Source: Tenacibaculum ovolyticum DSM 18103 (GTDB lineage: Bacteria > Bacteroidota > Bacteroidia > Flavobacteriales > Flavobacteriaceae). Taken from it: a stretch of 64,000 bases of DNA. The stretch spans positions 1 to 64,000 of the forward strand of contig NZ_AUMF01000016.1 of the NCBI RefSeq assembly GCF_000430545.1. Direction: 5' to 3'. Position numbers and translations under genes: made by a program. This document shows positions 1 to 8,495 of the stretch, piece by piece. Numbering within the stretch: position 1 is the first letter of the stretch; the number at the start of each line of letters is the position of its first letter. Under the pieces are notes generated by a model that was given only the letters and a program-made list of their open reading frames with translations, ran no database searches and was not told the DNA's origin.

Positions 1-20
1 CCCATAGGCTTATGTATAGT

Positions 21-40
21 TCCCGACCTTCGGGTCGGGA
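21..40 (+). other. UUCG-capped hairpin upstream of 5S rRNA
   Basis: An 8-bp perfect stem (21-28 with 33-40) closes a TTCG tetraloop. It lies about 75 bases before the 5S gene and is probably a structure in the 23S-5S spacer transcript, such as a processing element. No 23S sequence is recognisable in the window itself. Confidence 0.6.
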
Positions 41-116
41 CGCAAACTCTTTTGATAATTTACGATATGATTTTACTAATATGTTAACTTATACAGTTGA
101 AATATACTGAACGATT

Positions 117-225
117 TAAGGTGATTATCGCAATGGGGCTCACCTCTTTCCATCCCGAACAGAGAAGTTAAGCCCATTTGCGCCGATGGTACTGCCAATG
201 GTGGGAGAGTAGGTCGTTGCCTTTC
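117..225 (+). rRNA. rrf: 5S ribosomal RNA
   Basis: The internal blocks are typical of Bacteroidota 5S rRNA: the GGGGCTCACCTC segment, CCGAACAGAGAAGTTAAGCCC (here from about 155) and the TGGGAGAGTAGGTCG 3' part. The start AAGG near 118 can pair with GCCTT near 220, forming the terminal helix. An intrinsic terminator follows directly, so this is the last gene of an rRNA operon entering from the left edge. The exact ends are uncertain by a few bases. Confidence 0.95.
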
Positions 226-230
226 TTTTA

Positions 231-264
231 AACCTCAATCTATAACTAGATTGAGGTTTTTTTT
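231..264 (+). terminator. rRNA operon terminator
   Basis: An 11-bp perfect inverted repeat (231-241 with 248-258) is followed by a T-run to 264, just after the 5S gene. This is a standard intrinsic terminator. Confidence 0.9.
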
Positions 265-535
265 GCGCTAAATTGAAATCAAAACAAACAATTAGTATTT
301 AATAAAACTACCAATCTAAGGGGTATGAGAATGTTGTTTTAATAAGAGTTGAATTTATAAGAATCTGTCATTAAGTACTTTTACTAAAGTATTGTTTGAG
401 TAATATAATAGTGATTATAGCTGACTAATAAATGCATTTAAAGCTGTTCATTTTAGGTTTATATCAATGTGGCAGATGTGGTTTAAATAGATGTATTCCT
501 ACTTAATATATTTTGACGATAGATTTTTGGGTTTA
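265..535. other. Intergenic stretch, no gene recognised
   Basis: AT-rich DNA between the rRNA terminator and the YggS fossil. I see no open frame, RNA gene or repeat here. Confidence 0.6.
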
Positions 536-680
536 TCATGTCGTTTCATTCCAGTAATAACTATCAGGATAAATACGTTCGCCAAATATAGCAGTTCCTA
601 CTCGTACGATTGTAGCTCCTTCTTCAATAGCAATTTCTAAATCACCACTCATTCCCATAGATGTGACTTTAAGTTTTTAC
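536..680 (-). pseudogene. Fossil of YggS/PLPBP-type PLP-binding protein, 3' end only
   Basis: Read on the minus strand, about 45 codons end at a TGA (536-538) and encode [20 protein letters not shown] followed by VGTAIFGER, the conserved C-terminus of the YggS/PLPBP family of PLP-homeostasis proteins. Reading towards the N-terminus, similarity ends near 680 and the rest of the gene (normally about 220 residues) is absent. This is therefore a truncated relic, not a functional gene. The well-preserved codons suggest loss by recent deletion rather than slow decay. Confidence 0.8.
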
Positions 681-917
681 ATCGAAATTTTAAATTTCCC
701 TTAAATAAAATAATGTAATACATGTTGATATTCTTACAAATTAAACGTACTTCCAAACGTTTAGTTTAAACATTATTTATATAATGTGGTTCATTTAGAA
801 ATTTTAGAAAAAACTTGTTTCAAAATTTTTAAAAAAGACTAGTCAATAAGTATTAAAGTTTCATTAGATCAATAGCAAATTGATCTAAGAATTTACATGT
901 AAGTCGTTAAAAAGTAA

Positions 918-960
918 AAAGTACTCTAAAATTCATGAATTTTAGAGTACTTTTTTTTTT
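918..960 (+). terminator. Strong intrinsic terminator-like hairpin
   Basis: A long near-perfect inverted repeat around AGTACTCTAAAATTC (stem about 918-934 with 938-953) is followed by ten T residues. No intact gene precedes it, so it is probably left over from a deleted gene. Confidence 0.75.
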
Positions 961-1096
961 CAATTAGTTATTTTATATAGATTAATATACTTTCGATGAC
1001 GAGACAATATCAAAAAAATTAAAGAGCATTGAGTTTTAGAAATGAAAAACTAGAAGTTGTTTGGACACATTCGAGTAACATCACTTAAGTGTATAG

Positions 1097-1265
1097 CAAT
1101 TGTTAGAAGGTCAAGAGTCTGGAATTACTATTGCATAACAATTAGGGGATAGAGGTTTTGAAGCGATAAAAAAATAATGATCCTTTATTTGCTATTGATG
1201 GTAATCCTACATTTTCAGGATTAAATCAATGAGACCTAACGAAATTGAATCCATTCAAATTTTAA
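1097..1265 (+). pseudogene. Fossil of SusC/RagA-type TonB receptor plug domain
   Basis: Broken frames show pieces of a SusC plug domain: LLEGQESGITIA (1100-1135, then a stop), NDPLFAIDGNPTFSGLNQ (1176-1229, then a stop) and, after a frameshift, PNEIESIQILMDG (1235-1273, then a stop). The order matches the SusC family pattern of a VxGQVxGV segment, then PLxVIDG, then NPNDIESIxVLKDA. Stops and frameshifts make it non-functional. It lies just before the GH92 genes, so it is probably what remains of the receptor of a former glycan-utilisation locus. Confidence 0.65.
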
Positions 1266-1392
1266 TGGATGGTTAAACAAAATTCGGGGTATTAAATTAG
1301 CGTTTGAATTAGTTATTATCTTAAGAGACAATATTCCGTAAGGGTGTTGTTTTTTATTTAAAAAAAACAACAAAAATCTTATCAAAATTTTA

Positions 1393-3735
1393 ATGAGTAC
1401 TATGATTTTATCAAAAATTAAAGAAACAGTAATTTTCACACTATTATTGTCAACTTTATTTTCATGTAAGAAAGAAAAAGTAGAAAACATTGCAAGTAAG
1501 CCTAAAACAGATTACACAAAATATGTAAATCCTTTTATTGGTACGAGTAAAATGGGGCATGTGTTTCCTGGTGCAACAGCGCCATTTGGTATGGTACAAC
1601 TAAGTCCACAAACCAATTTTGAAGTGATGTTTCATGACAACGGAAAATACAACGCTGAAACTTATGAATATTGTGCAGGTTATCAACATCGTGATTCTAC
1701 GATTGTAGGTTTTGCACATACCAATTTTAGCGGTACAGGGCATGCCGATTTAGGAGATTTTTTAGTGATGCCAACTACTGGAGATTTAGTTCTTGAACCT
1801 TTAAAAACAGTAAAAGGTAAAAAAGGCTTTTATTCTGCTTTTTCGCACGATAAAGAAGAAGCTTCTCCTGGGTATTACAAAGTTGATTTAGATAGTTACG
1901 GAATAAAAGCAGAACTTACTTCTAGCGAACGAGTTGGTTTTCATAAATATACATTCCCTAAATCAGATGATGCTCATATTATTTTAGACATGGTGTATAA
2001 TGTATATCATCATGATAATAAAAATGTATGGACATTTATTCGTGTTGAAAACGATTCTTTAGTTACTGGTTATAGACAAACTAAAGGTTGGGCAAGAACT
2101 AAAAAAGTGTTTTTTGCAATGCAGTTTTCAAAACCTTTTAAAAGTTATGGTCATAAAAAGTATAACAAAGAAACATATGACGGTTTTTACAGACGTTTTA
2201 ATCAAAGTGAAAATTTTCCTGAGATGGCAGGAAAAGATATCAGAGCCTATTTTAATTTTGATACAGAAGAAGGTGAGAAAATTAATATTAAGTTTGCTCT
2301 TTCTCCAGTAAGTACCAATGGTGCATTAAAAAATTTAGAAGCTGAAATACCGCATTGGAATTTTAATAAAACGAAAGAAGAAACCAAAATTAAATGGAAT
2401 AATGAACTTTCAAAAATAGAAGTTACTTCTTTAACAGAAGGAGATAAAACAAATTTTTATACAGCGATGTATCATTCCAATCTTTCTCCAATACTATATG
2501 AAGATGTAGATGGGAAATACAGAGGTTTGGATCAAAATATTTATACTTCTGAAGGTTTTACTAACTATACAATTTTTTCACTTTGGGATACTTACCGTGC
2601 CTTACACCCATTATTCAACATTACACAACCAGAACGTAATAATGATATGATAAAATCTATGCTAGCACATCATGATCAAAGTGTTCATAATATGCTGCCT
2701 ATTTGGAGTCATTACGCAAATGAAAATTGGTGTATGATAGGATATCACGCCACATCAGTTATTGCTGATGCTATGGCTAAAAACGTTGGTGATTTTGATC
2801 ATAAACGAGCATTACAAGCTTCTGTAAACACAGCAAAAGTGCGTTATTTTGCTGGTTTAGGAGATTATATGGATTATAAATATGTACCAGATGATAAAAG
2901 TAGTTCTTCGGTTTCAAAAACATTGGAATATGCATATAATGATTGGTGTATTGCGCAAATGGCAAAAGAAGTAAATGCACCTTCTGTTGAAGATGAATTT
3001 AGAAAACGTTCAGAATATTATAAAAATGTGTATGACTCTTCAATTGGTTTTATGCGTCCAAAATTAGCAGATGGTACTTTTAGAAAAAACTTTGATCCAA
3101 TGGATACACATGGACAAGGTTTTATTGAAGGAAATGCATGGAATTATGGGTTATATGTACCGCAAAATATTAACAAAATGATTAGTATGATGGGAGGTAA
3201 AGAACGTTTTGCAAAAAAATTAGATTCTTTATTTACCATGGAAATAGAAGAAAAATATATTGCAAACCACGAAGATATTACACGTGATGGTATTATAGGT
3301 AATTATGTGCATGGTAATGAACCAGGACATCATATTCCTTATTTATATAATTGGACAGGGTATCCTGAAAAAACACAAGCACGTGTTCGTATGATCATGA
3401 ATACTATGTATGCTCCAACAGTTGAGGGCTTATGTGGAAATGATGATGCAGGTCAAATGAGTGCTTGGTATATTTTTAGCTCTTTAGGGTTTTACCCTGT
3501 AACTCCAGGAGCTCCTGAATATGCTTTAGGTAGTCCGCTTGTTAAAGAAGCAATTATTCATTTAAATAATGGTAAAACATTAACTATAAAAACCGAAAAT
3601 CAGCATAAAGAAAATATTTATGTACAAAAAGTAGTCATTAATGGAAAGGAAATTACTGAATCTATATTACGTCACAAGGATATTATAGAAGGAGGTACTA
3701 TTACCTTTCATTTAGGAAATAAACCTAAAAAATAA
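1393..3735 (+). CDS. GH92 family alpha-mannosidase, lipoprotein
   Basis: Predicted exo-acting, Ca-dependent alpha-mannosidase of glycoside hydrolase family 92. The N-terminus is a signal peptide ending in LFSC, a lipobox, so the enzyme is probably anchored in an outer or cell-surface membrane. GH92 landmarks: NPFIGTSKMGHVFPGATAPF near residue 50, GFAHTNFSGTGHADLGD, HGNEPGHH (H640-E643 region, the family's catalytic acid) and GLCGNDDAGQMSAW (D684/D685, the base region). The length of 780 residues is typical. ATG 1402 is an alternative start giving the same signal peptide. A second GH92 gene follows after 40 bases. GH92 enzymes cut alpha-1,2/1,3/1,4-mannosides; the linkage cannot be told from motifs alone. 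Confidence 0.92.
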   Translation: MSTMILSKIKETVIFTLLLSTLFSCKKEKVENIASKPKTDYTKYVNPFIGTSKMGHVFPGATAPFGMVQLSPQTNFEVMFHDNGKYNAETYEYCAGYQHRDSTIVGFAHTNFSGTGHADLGDFLVMPTTGDLVLEPLKTVKGKKGFYSAFSHDKEEASPGYYKVDLDSYGIKAELTSSERVGFHKYTFPKSDDAHIILDMVYNVYHHDNKNVWTFIRVENDSLVTGYRQTKGWARTKKVFFAMQFSKPFKSYGHKKYNKETYDGFYRRFNQSENFPEMAGKDIRAYFNFDTEEGEKINIKFALSPVSTNGALKNLEAEIPHWNFNKTKEETKIKWNNELSKIEVTSLTEGDKTNFYTAMYHSNLSPILYEDVDGKYRGLDQNIYTSEGFTNYTIFSLWDTYRALHPLFNITQPERNNDMIKSMLAHHDQSVHNMLPIWSHYANENWCMIGYHATSVIADAMAKNVGDFDHKRALQASVNTAKVRYFAGLGDYMDYKYVPDDKSSSSVSKTLEYAYNDWCIAQMAKEVNAPSVEDEFRKRSEYYKNVYDSSIGFMRPKLADGTFRKNFDPMDTHGQGFIEGNAWNYGLYVPQNINKMISMMGGKERFAKKLDSLFTMEIEEKYIANHEDITRDGIIGNYVHGNEPGHHIPYLYNWTGYPEKTQARVRMIMNTMYAPTVEGLCGNDDAGQMSAWYIFSSLGFYPVTPGAPEYALGSPLVKEAIIHLNNGKTLTIKTENQHKENIYVQKVVINGKEITESILRHKDIIEGGTITFHLGNKPKK

Positions 3736-3775
3736 AAAAGTACAATGAGAAGTTATTCAAAAAACCATTATTCTG

Positions 3776-6721
3776 ATGAAAAAAATAGTTTTAAGTCTTG
3801 CGGTTATCTTAATAATAGCTTGTACAAAAGATAGTACAAAAACACCTGTAGATTATGTAGATGTTTTTATTGGTACAAAATCTCCTGGGCACACTTATCC
3901 AGGAGCTACATTGCCTTTCGGTATGGTACAATTAAGTCCAGATACGAGAAACGATCACACAAGCTGGCCTACATGTGCGGGTTATGATTATACAGATGCA
4001 TCTATCTTTGGCTTCTCACATACACATTTATCTGGAACAGGAGTTCCTGATTTAGGTGATATTTTATTAATGCCAACAACTGGTAAAATTCATAAAGAAA
4101 CAGGAACTATTGAAAATACTGAAGCAGGATACCGTTCTAAGTTTAAACATGAAAATGAAACTGCTTCTCCAGGGTATTACAGTGTTATTTTAGATGATTA
4201 TAATGTAAAAGCTGAGTTAACTACTACATTAAGAACAGGTGTACATAGATATACATTTCCAGAAACCGATGCTGCTCATATTATTATAGATTTAGAGCAT
4301 AGGGATCCTGTTATTGAAGCAGTGTTTAATATTATAAGTGATACTGAAATTTCTGGATATCGTAGATCAAAAGCTTGGGCAGGGAATCAACGACAGTATT
4401 TTGTAGCTAAGTTTTCAAAGCCTTTTGTTTCTTATGAAGTTCTTCATGGAAATACAACTTCTTCAGAAGGAAAAAAGTTCAAAAATAAAAAAATAATAGC
4501 GGCTTTAAATTTTGATGCCTCAAATAGTGAAATTTTAGTACAAGTAGCTCTTTCTGCGGTTAGTATTGAAGGCGCTAAAAAAAATTTAGATGCTGAATTT
4601 GCTAATTGGAATTTTAACAAAGTAAAGAAGGATGCTAAAGAAATATGGAATAAATCATTAAGCAAAATAGCGATTACTGATACGAATGAAGATAAAAAAG
4701 AAATATTTTACACTGCATTATATCATAGTCTTTTAACGCCAAATTTATATAGTGATGTAGATGGGAAATACAGAGGTATGGATGATGGTATTCATATTGC
4801 AGATGATTTTAATAACTATACGGTTTTTTCACTTTGGGATACTTTTCGTGGACTTCACCCTTTATTAACTATTGTAGAGCCTGAGGTTACTAGAGATATT
4901 GTAGTAACTCTTCAAAAAAAGTATGAACAATTTGGAGAACTTCCTATGTGGGAATTAGCAGGGAATGATACGCGTTGTATGATTGGTTATCATGCGGTTT
5001 CTGTGATGGCTGATGCCTATGTAAAAGGAATTACTAATGTCGATGCAAATAAAGTGCTAGAAGCCATGGTTGCCAGTGCAAATGTAGAAAAAAGAGGTAT
5101 TAATTATTATACTCAATTAGGTTTTGTACCTACAAATAAAAGCAGCCAATCCGTTTCAAAAACATTGGAATATGCATATGATGATTGGTGTATTTCCCAA
5201 ATGGCAAAAGCAATTGGGAATACTAAAATTTATGAAGAGTTCTCTAAAAGAGCACGTTTTTTTGAAAACTTGTTTGATGCGGAAACTAATTTCATGCGCC
5301 CTAGGTATTCTGATCGAAAATGGTATGAAGATTTTGATCCAACTTCAGTAGGACAAACATATAATTTTAATTTTACCGAAGGAAATTCATATCAATACAG
5401 CCTTTTTGTTCCGCATGACATAGCTACCATGGTGAACTTAGTAGGAGGGGAGAAACAATTTGATAAATGGTTAGATAATTTATTTAATGCATATTCAAAA
5501 CAGGAAGAAGAAGATTCAGACGTTTCTGGTTTAATTGGTCAGTACGCACATGGCAATGAGCCAAGCCATCATATTGCTTACTTGTATAATTATGTAGGTA
5601 AACCATGGAAAACACAAGAAAAAGTTCATGAGATATTAAACAAGTTATATACATCTGAGGCAGATGGTTTATGTGGTAACGACGATGCAGGTCAAATATC
5701 TGCTTGGTATGTATTAAGTAGTTTGGGCTTTTATTCTGTAACTCCAGGAAGCCCGTATTACGTTATTAGTAGTCCAACTTTTACAGAGACTACTCTTAAT
5801 TTAGATAATGGCAAAAAATTTACTATTAAGGCAAATAATGCTTCAAAAGAAAATATTTATTTTTCTTCTTTAACTTTAAATGGAAATCCATATCCATACT
5901 CTTATTTAAAGCACGAAGATATTTTAAAAGGAGGTGAATTGATTTTTGAAATGACTAATAAACCAAATAAACAATGGGCTACAGAAAAAGAATATTGGCT
6001 ACTTTCTGATACTCAAAAAATAGTTAAAATTCCATACCTAAAATCTGATCACAATGTGTTTTTAACTGATTTGATTATTGATTTAGATTGTGATACAAAG
6101 GGTGCGGAAATTTTTTATACCACAGATGGTTCAGATCCATCAAAACAGAGTGAAAATTTTACAAAACCTTTTAAAATTAATAAAAGTACCACTGTAAAAG
6201 TAAAAGCTTTTCATAACAGTTTAAATCCAAGTTATACTGCGACTTATACATTAGAAAAGCAAAAACCAGTTAGTGATATAGATAAAAATGAATTGATACA
6301 AGGGCTTAATTATAATTACTACGAAGGTATTTTTCGCTCGGTTTATGATTTTTCAAGAGAGAAACCAATATGTATAGGTACGATTAATAATGTTAACATT
6401 TCTAAAAGATTACGTGATGAATGGATCGGTTTTTATTTTGAAGGTTATATTGATATTCCTAAATCAGGAACTTATAATTTTGAAATAGCAGCAAATGATG
6501 GAGCTCAACTTTTAATTGATGGAAAAGAGTTATTTGAAAGTGATGGTAGAAAGTCTTTTAGTTTTACTCAAAAAAATGATATAATTCTATCTAAAGGATT
6601 ACATCGATTTGAAGTTAAGTATTTTCAATGCTCTGATAATATTGGTATATCTGCATTTTGGCGAGGACCTAATTTTGAAAGACAAGAAATTCCAATAACT
6701 TCTTTTTATAGTAAACGATAA
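3776..6721 (+). CDS. GH92 alpha-mannosidase with CHB_HEX_C and PA14 domains, lipoprotein
   Basis: Second GH92 enzyme (residues about 25-740) with the same landmarks: FIGTKSPGHTYPGATLPFG, HGNEPSHH (E595) and GLCGNDDAGQISAW (D636/D637). The signal peptide ends in IIAC, a lipobox. Unlike its neighbour it has a C-terminal extension: a chitobiase/hexosaminidase C-terminal type domain at about 766-828 (IFYTTDGSDPS motif) and a PA14-like beta-barrel at about 840-975 (YFEGYIDIPKSGTYNFEIA, DGAQLLIDGKELF). PA14 domains in glycosidases usually bind carbohydrate. The two enzymes look like diverged tandem duplicates, and the extra domains suggest they act on different parts of a mannan or glycoprotein glycan. 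Confidence 0.92.
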   Translation: MKKIVLSLAVILIIACTKDSTKTPVDYVDVFIGTKSPGHTYPGATLPFGMVQLSPDTRNDHTSWPTCAGYDYTDASIFGFSHTHLSGTGVPDLGDILLMPTTGKIHKETGTIENTEAGYRSKFKHENETASPGYYSVILDDYNVKAELTTTLRTGVHRYTFPETDAAHIIIDLEHRDPVIEAVFNIISDTEISGYRRSKAWAGNQRQYFVAKFSKPFVSYEVLHGNTTSSEGKKFKNKKIIAALNFDASNSEILVQVALSAVSIEGAKKNLDAEFANWNFNKVKKDAKEIWNKSLSKIAITDTNEDKKEIFYTALYHSLLTPNLYSDVDGKYRGMDDGIHIADDFNNYTVFSLWDTFRGLHPLLTIVEPEVTRDIVVTLQKKYEQFGELPMWELAGNDTRCMIGYHAVSVMADAYVKGITNVDANKVLEAMVASANVEKRGINYYTQLGFVPTNKSSQSVSKTLEYAYDDWCISQMAKAIGNTKIYEEFSKRARFFENLFDAETNFMRPRYSDRKWYEDFDPTSVGQTYNFNFTEGNSYQYSLFVPHDIATMVNLVGGEKQFDKWLDNLFNAYSKQEEEDSDVSGLIGQYAHGNEPSHHIAYLYNYVGKPWKTQEKVHEILNKLYTSEADGLCGNDDAGQISAWYVLSSLGFYSVTPGSPYYVISSPTFTETTLNLDNGKKFTIKANNASKENIYFSSLTLNGNPYPYSYLKHEDILKGGELIFEMTNKPNKQWATEKEYWLLSDTQKIVKIPYLKSDHNVFLTDLIIDLDCDTKGAEIFYTTDGSDPSKQSENFTKPFKINKSTTVKVKAFHNSLNPSYTATYTLEKQKPVSDIDKNELIQGLNYNYYEGIFRSVYDFSREKPICIGTINNVNISKRLRDEWIGFYFEGYIDIPKSGTYNFEIAANDGAQLLIDGKELFESDGRKSFSFTQKNDIILSKGLHRFEVKYFQCSDNIGISAFWRGPNFERQEIPITSFYSKR

Positions 6722-6888
6722 GTTTAAAAATATTTAAAGTATTAGTAAGTGACAATTTATTAATTAGCTGAAGAGTAATGATAATAAATCTTTTTTTGCT
6801 AAAAAAAATATAAACTTTTCTGTGCATTCAAAATATAAAAATAAAATAACCTTCACTTTTTATGAATAAAAAAATAAAATTTAAACAA

Positions 6889-8430
6889 ATGAAAAAAATT
6901 ACTTTGCTTATAGCTATGCTATCCATTGTTTTTGCAGGATGTGAAAACAAAAGTAAAAATGTAAATCCATTTAAACAAGGCTATAAAAATATTGTAGATG
7001 AACAAACGATAATAAAAAGTGAGCAATCAAGTTTTAGTAAAACTGAAAGTTTAAAAAAGGTATTTGATACAGATAGAAATACCAAGTTTTTGGTTAATAA
7101 ACCTAAGAATATAATAATTGTAAAAAATAAAGCTAAATCAGTACTTAAAAAGTATGCGATTACCTCGGCTAATGATGCTCCAGGGAGAGATCCTAAAAAT
7201 TGGACATTAAAAGGATCAATAGATGGTGTTTCTTGGAAGATTTTAGATAAAAAAAATAATCAAAAGTTTAAAAAAAGAGGTATAACTAATCAATATTTTT
7301 TAAAAAGTAATGAGGAGGCATATTCTATGTATAAACTAGAGGTAGAACATTCACATACTTCTGTTTTTGGAGACGATTATCTACAAATAGCAGAGATTGA
7401 ATTGGTTGCTTTAACTAATGAGCCAGTTGCTGAGTTCACAGTAAATTCTACCAAAGCAAAAATAAAAGATACAATTTACTTTAAAGATGTATCAGCAAAT
7501 TCACCAGATACTTGGCATTGGGTTTTTGATAATGGAATACCTAATACAAGTAATTTACAAAATCCGACTGTTGTTTATAATATACCAGGTAATCATAATG
7601 TTACCTTAATTACAAAAAATAAGTTTGGGATAGATACTTTATTTATAAAAAGAAAAGTAAAAGTTTATGACCCTAAAAACCCGTGGAAAGGTTTTTATTA
7701 CCCTGAGATAACATTAACACCAACGGATACGGTTTCTGATGGTTATAAGAGAGCAATTTCTGTAATTCCAGATTTTAAAAAGGCGATTAATGAAGTTACT
7801 TTAGGTGTTTGTAAACAATTGTATCGTAATATATCCGAAGTCCCTGACTTTGAAAAAGTAAACTTCACTTTTAATTGGAGTAATGTTTTGGCTGCTAGAG
7901 GAGGTAATGGATCAGCTATGGAGCTTTGGTTTAGTACAAAATATATTCAAAATGCATTAAAAAATGAACCAGATGGGGCTGTAAAGTATGAACTGTATGG
8001 TGTACTTTGGCATGAATTAACGCATGGTTATCAGTTTAGCCCATCAACTGTTGATAATCAATATAAACGAGGATATGATTATTTTGCTTTTCTGGAAGGA
8101 GAAGCAGATTTAGTAAGAATTAATGCAGGGTATCATAAAACAAGACATCCTGATTTGGGAGTTGATAAACATAAATATCTTTCGGGGTATACTTCTTCGG
8201 GGTTTTTCTTAAAATGGATTGTAGATACTTATGATGATGATTTTATTTATAAGTTTAATGCTTCTGTAAAAACTATTAAACCATGGAGTTATAAATTAGC
8301 AATACAAGAAATTTTAAATAAGGATATTGATGATTTATGGAAAGAGTATGAAGAATATATAGCTACTTATAATAAAAATAAGAAGTCTATAAAGAAGAAA
8401 AGAATAGATTGGATTAATATGGAGGGGTAA
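6889..8430 (+). CDS. Basic-secretory-protein family metallopeptidase, lipoprotein with F5/8C-like and PKD domains
   Basis: The first in-frame ATG is at 6862, but ATG 6889 directly precedes a clean lipoprotein signal peptide (MKKITLLIAMLSIVFAGC) and is preferred. The N-terminal third resembles a discoidin/F5-8C carbohydrate-binding fold, with NWTLKGSIDGVSWKILD typical of these modules. A PKD domain follows (FTVNSTKAKIKDTIYFKD, DTWHWVFDNG, YNIPGNHNVTLI). The C-terminal half is a plant/bacterial basic secretory protein domain with the zinc-binding HELTH (H375-H379) and a downstream FLEGEAD. It is likely a surface peptidase acting beside the GH92 enzymes, perhaps on mannosylated glycoproteins; that role is inferred from the neighbours only. 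Confidence 0.8.
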   Translation: MKKITLLIAMLSIVFAGCENKSKNVNPFKQGYKNIVDEQTIIKSEQSSFSKTESLKKVFDTDRNTKFLVNKPKNIIIVKNKAKSVLKKYAITSANDAPGRDPKNWTLKGSIDGVSWKILDKKNNQKFKKRGITNQYFLKSNEEAYSMYKLEVEHSHTSVFGDDYLQIAEIELVALTNEPVAEFTVNSTKAKIKDTIYFKDVSANSPDTWHWVFDNGIPNTSNLQNPTVVYNIPGNHNVTLITKNKFGIDTLFIKRKVKVYDPKNPWKGFYYPEITLTPTDTVSDGYKRAISVIPDFKKAINEVTLGVCKQLYRNISEVPDFEKVNFTFNWSNVLAARGGNGSAMELWFSTKYIQNALKNEPDGAVKYELYGVLWHELTHGYQFSPSTVDNQYKRGYDYFAFLEGEADLVRINAGYHKTRHPDLGVDKHKYLSGYTSSGFFLKWIVDTYDDDFIYKFNASVKTIKPWSYKLAIQEILNKDIDDLWKEYEEYIATYNKNKKSIKKKRIDWINMEG

Positions 8431-8495
8431 AAGGTAATAGCTTTATTGACTAAGTTTGCATAACAATAGTCGTAAATTTAAAAGTATAGATCAAA

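Noticed and set aside
6862-6888. ATG 6862 as start of the metallopeptidase
   Set aside because: It would put nine Lys-rich residues before an otherwise perfect lipoprotein signal that starts at ATG 6889.
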